Below, in pieces: positions 20,220 through 29,120 of a stretch of 64,000 nt of DNA. The DNA is from Qipengyuania citrea (GTDB lineage Bacteria > Pseudomonadota > Alphaproteobacteria > Sphingomonadales > Sphingomonadaceae), in the NCBI RefSeq assembly GCF_009828015.1, contig NZ_WTYG01000001.1:496001-560000 (forward strand). The letters run 5' to 3'. The translations under genes and the position numbers were made by a program. A model generated the notes under the pieces. It was given only the letters and a program-made list of their open reading frames with translations, searched no databases and was not told the DNA's origin. Each line of letters opens with the position of its first letter. Position 1 is the stretch's first letter.

Positions 20220-21267
20220 CCGCGCCTGCAAGGTCGGCCAGGGCGCGAGGAACCAGCGCGAGACCCACGCCGTAAGCAGGGACGAACAGCCCCATCCAGT
20301 AGAAGTTCTCCTGCCGCGCGAACAGCGCTACGGCAGTGATGAAGCCTGCGAACCACAGCGCCGCGAACATGCCCAGCCGGCCACCCGCCCCGAGCCAGCC
20401 GAGCAAGGCAAGCACTCCGAGCGTCCCTGCAAACCAGCTCGGCAATGTCTGCAGTAAGGTGGTCACATGAATGCCGTATAGCGGCAGCGCGGGTCCCAAC
20501 AGGCCGCTCCATCCTATCGAGACGAGATCGCCCGGCGCGCGAACCGCATCCACCATCGCAGCGTGCACGGTGAAGCCGACCAGCAAAGCAAGCAGCGCAC
20601 CCGCAATTGCCAGCGCCTTGCCTCGCTCGCCCGCAAGGCAGGCAACCACACCCCAGGCCCCCAGAAACGGCAGTGCGAGTTCGCGCAGCGCGATCGCACA
20701 GGTCGCCATGAGCAAACCTGCAAGCCAGCCGGGGCCCGCCGACAGCGCAAGCGCGAGCGACAGCATCATCCCGGCAAGCAGTTCGTGGCTGAAGGCAATG
20801 TCGGGGATAAAGCCGACCATGCCAAACGCCGCAGCCAGAGCTGCTGCTGCCAATGCGGTCGAACGGCCGCTTCTACGCAATGCACCGTACCAGGCGAGGA
20901 TATTGGCTGCCCATAACAGGACAGCGATGATCCGCCAGCCATCCGCGCCCCACAGGGCGGTGGTCCATGCCAGGACGGGCGTGCGCATCGTCACGAATGG
21001 TGCGGTCGGCATGCCAAAGACGCGGTGCTCAGTCGCCGCGGCGGTGTAATAGCTTTCGCCTGCGGCAACCCGGCCGTTAATTGCACGGTAGAGATCCATA
21101 TCGAGACGCTCGCCGCGTTCGAGACGCTCCGCGATGTCGCTCGTATGAGCCGCATCCCGCATCTCGAGCGCAAACCCGTTCCACACGCAGGCAAGCAGGG
21201 CGATGACAGCCAGCAACAGTGCCATCCTCGGGGACAGCCCAGCAAGCGGATGTTCGGGAAGTCTCAT
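20173..21267 (-). CDS. Polytopic membrane protein, paralog of its upstream neighbour
   Basis: A 364-residue inner-membrane protein with roughly nine to ten transmembrane helices and no assigned function. After the first helix there is a periplasmic-type loop, RGERLDMDLYRAINGRVAAGESYY, then TMRTPVLAW; near the end ARQENFYWMGLFVPAYG. The same landmarks occur in the next gene upstream, so the two are tandem paralogs. An acidic D-x-D in the first large loop and the helix count recall GT-C glycosyltransferases; that is a guess. The start overlaps the upstream stop (TGATG). The 3' end runs 47 bp into the convergent DUF4345-like gene. Confidence 0.7.
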   Translation of the reverse strand: MRLPEHPLAGLSPRMALLLAVIALLACVWNGFALEMRDAAHTSDIAERLERGERLDMDLYRAINGRVAAGESYYTAAATEHRVFGMPTAPFVTMRTPVLAWTTALWGADGWRIIAVLLWAANILAWYGALRRSGRSTALAAAALAAAFGMVGFIPDIAFSHELLAGMMLSLALALSAGPGWLAGLLMATCAIALRELALPFLGAWGVVACLAGERGKALAIAGALLALLVGFTVHAAMVDAVRAPGDLVSIGWSGLLGPALPLYGIHVTTLLQTLPSWFAGTLGVLALLGWLGAGGRLGMFAALWFAGFITAVALFARQENFYWMGLFVPAYGVGLALVPRALADLAGAVRQPRLARSPTRVSQ

Positions 21268-22397
21268 CAGCGCCCCCGCGCCGCTCGAAGCAGGGACGCC
21301 CCTGCCATCGGAAGAAAGGCAAGACCGACAAAAATGGCTGGCGCGACCACCGCGCCCCAGTAGAAATTGTTGGTGCGTCCGGCGAGCATGAAGGCAATCC
21401 CGTACCCGAGATAAAGCAGGGTGCCGGTGGTGCCTGCCGCGGATTTCCACCCTGCCCAGCCCAGCAATGCCAGGAGTACGATCGGCCCGGCGATACCATG
21501 CGGTAGGAACCGGAGGTTCGAGCTCAGAACCACGTTGCCGAGCCATCCAGCAAGTCCGCGCAGGGCCAGCCAGCCCGGGCCTTGCGGATCGCTCGCCAGT
21601 ATCTGCGGCGACAGCAGCGCCAGATGCGCGCCTATTCCCACGAGAAACAGGAGGACGAGCCCGGCCCAGGCGGCTGCCTCCGTCCAGTCGCGCCGCCATG
21701 CCGCCATCGCTGCGAGCAGCAGCACAAAGGGCAGAACATGTTCGCGAATGGCGAGCGCCAACGCGGTCACCGCCAGTGCCCAGCCCCAACGGCCCGGCCG
21801 ATGCAGGCCGAACGCCAGCGCGATCAGCATCCCCGCCCATAATTCGTGCAAGACGAAAAACCATCGGTTGAGACCGAGCGTTGCGCTTGCCGCCAGCAGC
21901 GCGATGGCGACCAACCGGTGACGCTCACCACCCGGCTCATCCCCCAAGCGGTGCCACCAGGCAGCAAGAGTGGCAGCCAGCAAAACCGCCGCCAGTGCGG
22001 TCATCCACAACTCGCCCAGTATGGCATGGAGATAAGCAAGTGTTGGCAGACGGACAGTAATCCCCGGGCGAACCGGATAATCGCGTGCGCGCTGCTCTTC
22101 GACAATGAAGTCGTAATAGGATTCGCCGCCTGCGATCCGCTCGATCACGCGATCATAGAAGGCCAGATCGTCGTCACGCGTGGGCTGGATGAGGGCGGTA
22201 TGCGTATCGCGCGCCACCGGCGGTACGGTGTGTCCGCGGTCGAGCGGCGTCAGCGCAGCAAGCAGCAGCAGTGCCGCGACCAGAGCGAGGAGCGCCCGAG
22301 CCGGCCAGCGACCCCAGCGAGCGAAACGGTCCCAGCGCGGCGCATCACCCGCGCCGGTGCCGGTCAGCCGATCCACCCCTGCATTGTCGCTGCCCAT
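21267..22397 (-). CDS. Polytopic membrane protein, tandem paralog
   Basis: A 376-residue inner-membrane protein with about ten transmembrane helices. After the first helix comes a loop with TRDDDLAFYDRVIERIAGGESYYDFIVEEQRARDYPVRPG, then TVRLPTLAYLHAILG, and near the end AGRTNNFYWGAVVAP, all mirrored in the downstream paralog. Function unknown; GT-C-like is a possibility only. The ATG at 22397 lies inside the end of ubiB (34-bp overlap); a GTG about 20 bases later is an alternative. Co-oriented with ubiE-ubiB and probably co-transcribed. Confidence 0.7.
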   Translation of the reverse strand: MGSDNAGVDRLTGTGAGDAPRWDRFARWGRWPARALLALVAALLLLAALTPLDRGHTVPPVARDTHTALIQPTRDDDLAFYDRVIERIAGGESYYDFIVEEQRARDYPVRPGITVRLPTLAYLHAILGELWMTALAAVLLAATLAAWWHRLGDEPGGERHRLVAIALLAASATLGLNRWFFVLHELWAGMLIALAFGLHRPGRWGWALAVTALALAIREHVLPFVLLLAAMAAWRRDWTEAAAWAGLVLLFLVGIGAHLALLSPQILASDPQGPGWLALRGLAGWLGNVVLSSNLRFLPHGIAGPIVLLALLGWAGWKSAAGTTGTLLYLGYGIAFMLAGRTNNFYWGAVVAPAIFVGLAFLPMAGASLLRAARGR

Positions 22398-23941
22398 GCG
22401 GCGAGCCCCCCTGCCACTGCCGCGAAGGCATAGCCCAGCATACCGCGACCGCGCGCCTTGCGGCGGCGCCTTTCCCACATCAATTCGACCTTGGGCAGCG
22501 GCGGCGCTTCGGGGGCGCCGCCCTTGGGGGGAAAGCGTTCCTCCATACGGCGGACAAGTTCGGGAATCCGCAGCAGCGTTCCGGTGTCTTCGCGGATGCG
22601 ATCGGCGAGCGCGGCCTCGGGACCAAGTTCATCGCGGATCCAGCTGCGCACGTAGGGCGCACTGACATCCCACATGTTGATTGCGGGATCGAGCTGCGTG
22701 GCGATGCCTTCGACCATCACCATGGTTTTCTGCAGCAGCAGCAGGTGCGGCTGCGTCTGCATGTCGAAATCGCGGGTAATCGCGAACAGCCCATCGAGCA
22801 TCTGTCCGACCGACAGCTCGCTGACCGGTTTGCCACGCATCGGTTCGCCCACAGCCCGCAGCGCTGTCGCGAACTCGTCGACATCGTGATAGCTGGGCAC
22901 GTATTGCGCTTCGAAATGGATTTCGGCGACGCGTTTGTAATTGCCCGTCGTCAGCCCGTAGAGGATTTCCGCCAGCCACATACGCGCGCGGCGATCGATC
23001 CGCCCCATGATGCCGAAGTCGATCGCCGCGATCGTGCCGTCGGCTTTCACGAACAGATTGCCCTGGTGCATGTCGGCGTGGAAAAAGCCCGCCGCGATCG
23101 CCTGCTTGAGGAAAGCGAGCACGAGCCGGCTGGCCAGTTCCGCCGTGTCGTGCCCTGCTGCGCGGATCGCCTCGGTGTTGCTGATCTTGATTCCGTCGAT
23201 CCAGTCGACCGTCATCACGCGGCCGTTGGTCCGGTCCCAGTCGATCCCGGGGATTTCATAGCCAGCCGTGCCGACCATGTGCTGGGCCAGTTCGGAGGCA
23301 CTTGCCGCCTCGCGCCGCAAGTCGAGCTCGCGATTGGTCCAGCGCTTGAAATTGGCGATGATCAGACGGGGCCGCAACCGCGCGGCCTCGCCGCCGAAGC
23401 TCTCGAGATGCGCCGCTGCCCACTCATAGGTACTGATGTCGCGGGCGAACTGTTCGCGCACGCCGGGACGCAGCACCTTGACCGCGACCTGCCGACCTTC
23501 GGTGGTAACCGCGCGGTGGACCTGCGCGATCGACGCCGCGCCGATTGGCACCGGGTCGAATTCGGCCCACAGCGCCTCGATCGGTTGCTCGAAACTGGCT
23601 TCGATGCTGGCCCGGATCTCGGCGAAATCCACCGGCGGCAGGTTGTCCTGCAGCATGAGCAGATTGCGGGCGGCCTCTTCTCCGACCAGATCGGGGCGGG
23701 TGGCGAGTGTCTGGCCCAGCTTGATCGCGGCGGGGCCGATGTCACGGAACGCTCCGGCGTAGTCGGGGGTGTCGGGTTGCCGGGTGCCGAAACGCGCAAT
23801 GCGTGCCAGCCGCTTGATCGGTGCGGGCGTGTTGGGATCGCTTTCGATCCCCCGCAGCGCTCCGTGGCGCGCCAGCGTGCGCCCCCATTTGAGCAAGCGC
23901 CAGATATGCGTCGAGGGCCGTGCCACCCCTAGACCTTCCAT
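22364..23941 (-). CDS. ubiB: UbiB: ABC1/ADCK-family protein of ubiquinone biosynthesis
   Basis: A 525-residue atypical kinase-like ATPase needed for ubiquinone synthesis, anchored to the inner membrane. The family's KxGQ motif is in IGPAAIKLGQTLATRPDL at about 70-87; the A-rich loop is VPIGAASIAQVHRAV; the catalytic-loop equivalent is GFFHADMHQGNLFV and the metal-binding Asp is in IDFGIMGRID. A C-terminal transmembrane stretch (MLGYAFAAVAGGLAAWAATMQ) matches family topology. Overlaps ubiE by 13 bp in the alphaproteobacterial mutM/ubiE/ubiB arrangement. Confidence 0.95.
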   Translation of the reverse strand: MEGLGVARPSTHIWRLLKWGRTLARHGALRGIESDPNTPAPIKRLARIARFGTRQPDTPDYAGAFRDIGPAAIKLGQTLATRPDLVGEEAARNLLMLQDNLPPVDFAEIRASIEASFEQPIEALWAEFDPVPIGAASIAQVHRAVTTEGRQVAVKVLRPGVREQFARDISTYEWAAAHLESFGGEAARLRPRLIIANFKRWTNRELDLRREAASASELAQHMVGTAGYEIPGIDWDRTNGRVMTVDWIDGIKISNTEAIRAAGHDTAELASRLVLAFLKQAIAAGFFHADMHQGNLFVKADGTIAAIDFGIMGRIDRRARMWLAEILYGLTTGNYKRVAEIHFEAQYVPSYHDVDEFATALRAVGEPMRGKPVSELSVGQMLDGLFAITRDFDMQTQPHLLLLQKTMVMVEGIATQLDPAINMWDVSAPYVRSWIRDELGPEAALADRIREDTGTLLRIPELVRRMEERFPPKGGAPEAPPLPKVELMWERRRRKARGRGMLGYAFAAVAGGLAAWAATMQGWIG

Positions 23942-24660
23942 CCCGAATGGATCGCGACGAGCCCGCCGAGGATCGGTTCGACGCGGGTGTTTTCGAAACC
24001 CGCCTCGCGGATCATGCGTTCGAAGCCGGGCATGTCGGGGAAGCGGCGGATCGATTCGACGAGATAGCGATAGCTCTCCTCGTCATTGGCAATCGCCTTG
24101 CCGATCTGCGGCACCAGCTTGTGCGAATAGAGGTCGTAGGCTTCCTTGAAACCGGGCCATTCGACAGTGCTGAATTCGAGGCAGAAGAAGCGCCCGCCAT
24201 ATTTCAGCACGCGATGCGCTTCCCTCAGCGCCCGGTCGATATGCGTGACATTCCTGATCCCGAACGCAATCGTGTAGGCATCGAAGATACGGCTCGAAAA
24301 GCTCAGTTCCTCGGCATTCTGGCGCGACCATACCAGCCCGTCGATCCCGCGCTCCATCGCGCGCTCGATCCCGACATCGAGCATGTCCTGGTTGATGTCC
24401 GAGACAGTTATGCTCGCGCCTTTTTCGGCCATGCGGAAAGCGATGTCGCCGGTGCCGCCCGCCATGTCGAGAATGGCTTCGCCCGCCTGCGGTTTGACGC
24501 ATTTGACGAAGCGGTCCTTCCACAAGCGGTGCATGCCCACGCTCATCGCGTCGTTCATCACGTCGTATTTGGCGGCGACATTGGAAAAAACCTCGCCCAC
24601 GCGGCCGGTCTTTTCCGCAGCATCGATATCTTCGTAGCCGAAGGAAACGGTTTCGCTCAT
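23929..24660 (-). CDS. ubiE: Demethylmenaquinone/2-polyprenyl-6-methoxybenzoquinol methyltransferase
   Basis: SAM-dependent C-methyltransferase of ubiquinone synthesis. The 243-residue protein has the UbiE signatures: VFSNVAAKYDVMNDAMSVGMHRLWKD at about 24-49, SAM motif I ILDMAGGTGDIAFR at about 63-76, FGIRNVTHIDRALREAHRVLKYGGRF at about 133-158 and the C-terminal GGLVAIHSGWK. Starts divergently from mutM and overlaps ubiB. Confidence 0.97.
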   Translation of the reverse strand: MSETVSFGYEDIDAAEKTGRVGEVFSNVAAKYDVMNDAMSVGMHRLWKDRFVKCVKPQAGEAILDMAGGTGDIAFRMAEKGASITVSDINQDMLDVGIERAMERGIDGLVWSRQNAEELSFSSRIFDAYTIAFGIRNVTHIDRALREAHRVLKYGGRFFCLEFSTVEWPGFKEAYDLYSHKLVPQIGKAIANDEESYRYLVESIRRFPDMPGFERMIREAGFENTRVEPILGGLVAIHSGWKV

Positions 24661-24710
24661 GCGGGGGCCTTAGGGGGAATTGCGGCCGCGGCAAAGGCCT
24701 TGAATTAGCC

Positions 24711-24773
24711 CGTCATCCCAGCGAAAGCTGGGATCGCCCTCCGACAATAACCCCAGCTTTCGCCGGGGTGACG
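24711..24773. repeat. Palindromic intergenic repeat element
   Basis: Two facing units: CGTCATCCCAGCGAAAGCTG at the left and CCAGCTTTCGCCGGGGTGACG at the right, 15 bases apart. Each half is itself a hairpin (CCCAGC-gaaa-GCTGGG; CCCC-a-GC-ttt-c-GC-c-GGGG), and the halves are inverted copies of each other. It looks like the dispersed GTCATCC-type palindromes of sphingomonad genomes and lies in the divergent ubiE/mutM gap. Confidence 0.7.
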
Positions 24774-24783
24774 AGATTTTCAG

Positions 24784-25599
24784 ATGCCCGAGCTTCCCGA
24801 AGTCGAAACCACCGTCCGCGGGCTTGCCAGATTTCTCGAGGGCGAGCGGATCACCAGCGTGCGGGTGAACCGGCCCGACATGCGGCGCCCCTTCCCGCCC
24901 GATCTGGTGCAGGCGCTGACCGGGGCGACCGTCTCGGGCCTGTCGCGCCGCGCGAAATACGGCATCCTCCATACCGACCGTGACCATGCGATGGTGTTCC
25001 ATCTCGGCATGAGCGGGCGCTGGCGGATCGATCCCGAAGCAGCGGACAAGCACGATCATCTGGTGCTGGAGACCGAGGACCATGTCTTCGCGCTCAACGA
25101 TCCGCGTCGTTTCGGCTCGGTCGACCTGCTGCTCGCCCCCGAACTCGATCTATGGCCGCCCTTTGCCGCGCTTGGCCCCGAACCGCTGGGCGCCGATTTG
25201 ACGCCCGAGCATTTGCGCGAGGCGACACGCGGCCGCAAGCAGGCGATCAAGCTGCTGCTGCTCGACCAGCGGATCGTGGCGGGCCTGGGCAATATCTATG
25301 TGTGCGAAGCGCTGTGGCAGGCGGGCATTCACCCGCGCAAGGCCGGCGGCAAGGTAACCATGCCGCAGCTCAGGCGGCTCATCCCGGCAATCAAGGATGT
25401 GCTCACGCGCTCGATCGAAGACGGCGGCTCGACGCTGCGCGATTTCGCGCAGCCCGATGGCAATCTCGGCTATTTCGCTACCCGCTTCCATGTCTATGGC
25501 CGCGAAGGCGACGCCTGCCACCGCGATGACGGCGGGACCGTGCGGCGGATCGTGCAGGGCGGGCGCAGCACGTGGTTCTGCCCCCTGTGCCAGAAATAG
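24784..25599 (+). CDS. mutM: Formamidopyrimidine-DNA glycosylase
   Basis: Base-excision repair glycosylase/AP lyase removing 8-oxoguanine and FaPy. The catalytic N terminus PELPEVET (Pro2, Glu3), the Lys in SRRAKYG at about 58 and the H2TH region (GLGNIYVCEALWQAGIHP at about 165-182) are intact, and the length of 271 is normal. The C-terminal zinc finger is odd: after Cys245 the partner Cys is missing (CHRDDGG, Asp at 248 and 249), while the second pair Cys266-x2-Cys269 is present. Asp could replace the ligand. Confidence 0.95.
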   Translation: MPELPEVETTVRGLARFLEGERITSVRVNRPDMRRPFPPDLVQALTGATVSGLSRRAKYGILHTDRDHAMVFHLGMSGRWRIDPEAADKHDHLVLETEDHVFALNDPRRFGSVDLLLAPELDLWPPFAALGPEPLGADLTPEHLREATRGRKQAIKLLLLDQRIVAGLGNIYVCEALWQAGIHPRKAGGKVTMPQLRRLIPAIKDVLTRSIEDGGSTLRDFAQPDGNLGYFATRFHVYGREGDACHRDDGGTVRRIVQGGRSTWFCPLCQK

Positions 25600-25603
25600 C
25601 CGG

Positions 25604-26275
25604 TCAGGCGTCGACCAGCGCGTAATGCGGGGGCGGCGGCAGCCCTTCCATCTTCTCGCTGAGCAGCGGCCGGAAGCTGGGGCGGCTCTTCATCACCGAA
25701 TACCAGTGCCGCGTCTGTTCGTGGCCCTTCCAGTCGATCCCGCCGAGGTAATCCGCCACCGACAATTGTGCCGCGCAGGCGAGATCGGCGAGGCCGAGCG
25801 TCGGCCCGGCAAGCCACTGGCGGGTATCCACCAACCAGTCGATATAGTCGAGATGTGCATGCGCGTTCTTCATCGCTTCACGCAGGACGCGCGAATCGGG
25901 CGGCTGGCGCAACACGAGCCGCTTCTTCATCCGTTCGTGCAGCAAGGGCCCTGAAACATCGGCATAGAGGTTCTCGTCGAACAGCGCGACGAGCCGGCGG
26001 ATCTCGGCGCGTTGCAGCGCGGAACCGTTGATCATCGGGTTGCGCTCGACCGTTTCCTCGAGAAATTCGCAGATCGCCTGGCTGTCCGACAGGCTGACGC
26101 CGCGGCCCGCATCGTGCAGCACCGGCGTGCGTCCGGCCGGGTTCAGATGCCAGAATTCGTCGCGCCCTTCCCACGGGTGTTCGCGCACCAGTTCGTAGGC
26201 AATGTTCTTCTCGCCCATCAGCAGGCGCAGCTTGCGGCTAAATGGGCACAGGGGGAATTGGTAGAGCTGCCACAT
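25604..26275 (-). CDS. Glutathione S-transferase family protein
   Basis: A 223-residue two-domain GST. The N-terminal thioredoxin-like domain has LYQFPLCPFSRKLRLLMGEK with CPFS in the active-site position, the cis-Pro segment RTPVLHDAG and the glutathione-binding LSDSQAICEFLEE. The C-terminal domain is all helical with LGLADLACAAQLSVADYLG. The ATG at 26275 begins MWQLYQFP as expected for the family; a longer start would add seven residues. Substrate unknown. Its 3' end faces mutM with four bases between stops. Confidence 0.88.
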   Translation of the reverse strand: MWQLYQFPLCPFSRKLRLLMGEKNIAYELVREHPWEGRDEFWHLNPAGRTPVLHDAGRGVSLSDSQAICEFLEETVERNPMINGSALQRAEIRRLVALFDENLYADVSGPLLHERMKKRLVLRQPPDSRVLREAMKNAHAHLDYIDWLVDTRQWLAGPTLGLADLACAAQLSVADYLGGIDWKGHEQTRHWYSVMKSRPSFRPLLSEKMEGLPPPPHYALVDA

Positions 26276-26394
26276 GGATTGATTACCTTGCCACAAGCCC
26301 GGGGCATGCGTCCACTGGGCCGCGGTACTCTACGCATAAAATTGCGCGCATTCCGGCCGCGGCGAATGCTGTGCCGGAATGCCCGGCGAAGCGA

Positions 26395-26760
26395 TCAGAG
26401 CCCCGCGGCGTCGAGCAGCATCAGGCAGGCAGGCATGACCTCGTCCAATTGCTCGGGAGTTTCGGCCAGCGCCGTGTGTTCGCGCATCACCAGCCCCATG
26501 ATCGTCCTGCGATCCGCGCCGAGTTCGTCCATCAGCCGTGCAGTCGTGCGCACGAAGAATTCCTGTCCGCGCTCGGCCATCACGGGATAGCCGGCTGCCC
26601 CGTCCTCGCCCGCGCGCTGCGCCTTGTGGACCAGCCCGAAGACGACCGAACAGCGCAGCGCGCCCGACTGTTCGAGCGTCAGATCGGGCAACGGAGCGGC
26701 CGGGGCGGCCGAGGCAACCTGCATGAAGGAAAGGGCGAGCGGTGCGAGAAGCATGGGCAT
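26395..26760 (-). CDS. Secreted protein of unknown function
   Basis: A 121-residue protein with a short signal peptide (cleavage probably after VASA near residue 18). The mature part holds one early Cys (LRCSVVFGLVHKAQ) and one late Cys (MPACLMLLDA), possibly a disulfide, and is otherwise helical and charged. It is not recognised. It stands alone between gst and the VOC gene, in the opposite direction to the latter. Confidence 0.65.
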   Translation of the reverse strand: MPMLLAPLALSFMQVASAAPAAPLPDLTLEQSGALRCSVVFGLVHKAQRAGEDGAAGYPVMAERGQEFFVRTTARLMDELGADRRTIMGLVMREHTALAETPEQLDEVMPACLMLLDAAGL

Positions 26761-26877
26761 GTCCTGCTTCTAGACCTGCACGGATGAACCGCAAGCTACA
26801 CCGGATGTCGATCGTCGCTTGTCTCGCCACTGCGCACGGTTAAGGTGGCGAAACGAAACTCAAAGGAGAGAGATGCG

Positions 26878-27270
26878 ATGTTTAACCACATCATGATCGG
26901 CACCAACGATATCGAGAAATCCAAGGCGTTCTATGAAAAGGTGCTCAAGGTGATCGGTGTCGAAGGGGCGATGGACAACACGCTCGACAGCGGGATCAAG
27001 CGCGTCTTCTTCATGCATGGCGGCAATGTGCTGGCGCTGTCGCAGCCGATCGACGGCGAACCCGCCACCTGCGCCAATGGCACGACCATCGGCTTCAAAT
27101 GCGATTCGCCCGAACAGGTGAAGGAACTGCACGATGCCGCGATCGCCGCGGGCGGCACCAGCATCGAAGACCCGCCGGGCCTGCGCGAAAGCGCGATGGG
27201 GGCGATGCACCTGTGCTATTTCCGCGATCTCGACGGACACAAGATCTGCGGCCTGCACCGCGCCGGGTGA
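26878..27270 (+). CDS. VOC (glyoxalase/bleomycin-resistance fold) family protein
   Basis: A 130-residue single-domain vicinal-oxygen-chelate protein. The N terminus FNHIMIGTNDIEKSKAFYEKVL and the C terminus CYFRDLDGHKICGLHRAG are the usual start and end of such domains, with likely metal-ligand His near residue 4 and acidic/His residues near the end. Reaction unknown. The ATG at 26878 is preceded by aaaggagag with nine-base spacing from agGAG, a very strong ribosome-binding site. Convergent with metW. Confidence 0.85.
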   Translation: MFNHIMIGTNDIEKSKAFYEKVLKVIGVEGAMDNTLDSGIKRVFFMHGGNVLALSQPIDGEPATCANGTTIGFKCDSPEQVKELHDAAIAAGGTSIEDPPGLRESAMGAMHLCYFRDLDGHKICGLHRAG

Positions 27271-27279
27271 TCGCCGCAC

Positions 27280-27314
27280 CGGGGGATGCACGGTCGAATC
27301 TCCGTCATCCCCCG
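27280..27314. terminator. Inverted repeat between convergent VOC and metW genes
   Basis: CGGGGGATG and CATCCCCCG are perfectly complementary across 17 bases. No clear T-run. Possibly a bidirectional terminator; the right arm begins cGTCATCCC like the dispersed palindromes. Confidence 0.5.
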
Positions 27315-27340
27315 CCTGGGCGTCCGAGCGCGCGCTAATC

Positions 27341-27925
27341 TCAGCGTGAAAGTTCGAACACGGCAAATTCGGCGCGCGCATTGGCGCCCGTCCGGCCGAT
27401 CGGGCCACGGCTGGCGAAATACCAGTCGCGTTCGATCGTCGCTGCCTTCTCGCGCGCCAGATCGCGGAAATCGCTGATGGTGACGTGGTGGATGTTCTGC
27501 GTTTCGTACCAGCTTACCGGGATGCTGCGCGTCACTGGCATGCGCCCACCGAACATCAGTGCGGCGCGCGTGCGCCAGTGCGCGAAATTCGGGAAGCTGA
27601 CGAAGGCCCGCGTGCCCACCCGCAGCAATTCGTCGAGCATGCGGTCGGGCCGCACCGCGGTCTGCAGCGTCTGGCTGAGCACCGCGTAATCGAACCCCTT
27701 GTCGGGATAGTCGCGCAGGTCGCGATCGGCGTCGCCCTGTACGACCGACAGGCCCTGTGCAACGCAGCGCTCGACACTGGCGCCATCGATTTCGATCCCG
27801 CGGACGTCGCACTGCTTTTCGCGCAGCGCCAGCATCAGCGCACCGTCACCGCAGCCGATATCGAGCACGCGGCTGCCAGGCGCGACATGGTCGGCGATCA
27901 CGGCGAGGTCGGCGCGCAGGGTCAT
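27341..27925 (-). CDS. metW: Methionine biosynthesis protein MetW
   Basis: A 194-residue methyltransferase-fold protein that partners MetX in many proteobacteria and is needed for homoserine acylation in some of them. Motifs: [22 protein letters not shown] (SAM-like motif I), [23 protein letters not shown], and [22 protein letters not shown], the MetW hallmark, then [18 protein letters not shown]. The ATG overlaps the metX stop (ATGA), so the pair is translated in step. Confidence 0.95.
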   Translation of the reverse strand: MTLRADLAVIADHVAPGSRVLDIGCGDGALMLALREKQCDVRGIEIDGASVERCVAQGLSVVQGDADRDLRDYPDKGFDYAVLSQTLQTAVRPDRMLDELLRVGTRAFVSFPNFAHWRTRAALMFGGRMPVTRSIPVSWYETQNIHHVTISDFRDLAREKAATIERDWYFASRGPIGRTGANARAEFAVFELSR

Positions 27926-29052
27926 CCGAGAAAACCTTCCACGACCCGGTCGAGCGCGGGGACATCAAGGAGGAAGCTGTCATGGCCATGCGGGGCCGAC
28001 AGTTCGACGAAACTGACCGCAGCACCCGCCGCATTGAGCGCATGGACCACATGCCGGCTTTCGGCCGTGGGATAGAGCCAGTCGCTGTCGAAGCTCACAA
28101 GGCAGAAGCGTGCCGTGGTGCCAGCGAAAGCATCTGCCAGCCGCCCGCCATGTTCTTCTGCCAGATCGAAATAATCCATCGCTCGGGTGATATAGAGGTA
28201 GCTGTTGGCATCGAAGCGGCGGCTGAACCCGCTGCCTTGGTAGCGCAAATAGCTTTCGACCTGGAAATCGGCGTCGAACCCGAATGTCTTGGCGCCTTTC
28301 GACCCATCGGGGCGATCCTGCAGATTGCGCCCGAACTTTGCGGTCAGCGCTTCTTCCGACAGGTATGTGATATGCGCCGCCATCCGCGCGACGGCGAGCC
28401 CGTTTTCGGGTGCCTCGCCGCCGTAGTAATCGCCGCCCTGCCAGCGCGGGTCGGCCATGATCGCCTGCCGCCCCAGTTCATGAAAGCCGATGTTCTGTGC
28501 CGAATGGCGGCTGGTCGAGGCAATCACCAGCACGCGCTCGGCGCGCTCGGGCCAGTTCGCCGCCAAGCTCAGCGCCTGCATCCCGCCCATCGATCCGCCG
28601 ACCACCGCATGCAGCCGCGCAATCCCCAGCGTGTCGAGCAGGCCGACATGCGCGCGCACCATGTCGCGGATCGTGATGACCGGGAAGCGCATCGCATGCG
28701 GGTTGCCATCGCCCGCGTCGCTGGCCGGCCCGGTCGAGCCCATGCAGCTGCCGATCACATTGGCGCAGATGACGTGGAAGCGGTCGGTATCGATCGGCTT
28801 GCCCGGTCCCACCATGCGCTGCCACCAGCCGGGCTTGCCGGTCACCGGATGCGGCGAGGCGACATGCTGGTCGCCGGTCAGCGCGTGACACAGCAGAATG
28901 GCGTTCGATCGGTCCGCATCGAGCGTGCCATAGGTTTCGTAGGCAATCTCGACACGCGCCAGTTCGCCGCCGCCATCGAGCGGCAGGGCATGAGGCAGGA
29001 CAAGGGTTTGCGAGGCGGTGGACACAATCGGACCTTGGACGGAAACAATCAA
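27922..29052 (-). CDS. metX: Homoserine O-acetyltransferase/O-acyltransferase
   Basis: First committed step of methionine synthesis: acyl transfer to homoserine. The 376-residue alpha/beta hydrolase shows the acyl-enzyme nucleophile in [12 protein letters not shown] at about 151-162, the acid in SFDSDWLYP and the catalytic His in [10 protein letters not shown] at about 352-361. [16 protein letters not shown] and [11 protein letters not shown] are family motifs. Whether the acyl donor is acetyl- or succinyl-CoA cannot be settled by eye. Divergent from hisC across 68 bp. Confidence 0.95.
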   Translation of the reverse strand: MIVSVQGPIVSTASQTLVLPHALPLDGGGELARVEIAYETYGTLDADRSNAILLCHALTGDQHVASPHPVTGKPGWWQRMVGPGKPIDTDRFHVICANVIGSCMGSTGPASDAGDGNPHAMRFPVITIRDMVRAHVGLLDTLGIARLHAVVGGSMGGMQALSLAANWPERAERVLVIASTSRHSAQNIGFHELGRQAIMADPRWQGGDYYGGEAPENGLAVARMAAHITYLSEEALTAKFGRNLQDRPDGSKGAKTFGFDADFQVESYLRYQGSGFSRRFDANSYLYITRAMDYFDLAEEHGGRLADAFAGTTARFCLVSFDSDWLYPTAESRHVVHALNAAGAAVSFVELSAPHGHDSFLLDVPALDRVVEGFLG

Positions 29053-29120
29053 AGCCTGCCTCTAACCACAAGCCTGCCGCTTGTCGAAGGGCCGATATTC
29101 TTCCATGCGACAAAGCCGCT

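Noticed and set aside
29053-29120. SAM-responsive riboswitch upstream of metX
   Set aside because: The gap to hisC is only 68 bp and no SAM-II or SAH core sequence was recognised on the minus strand.
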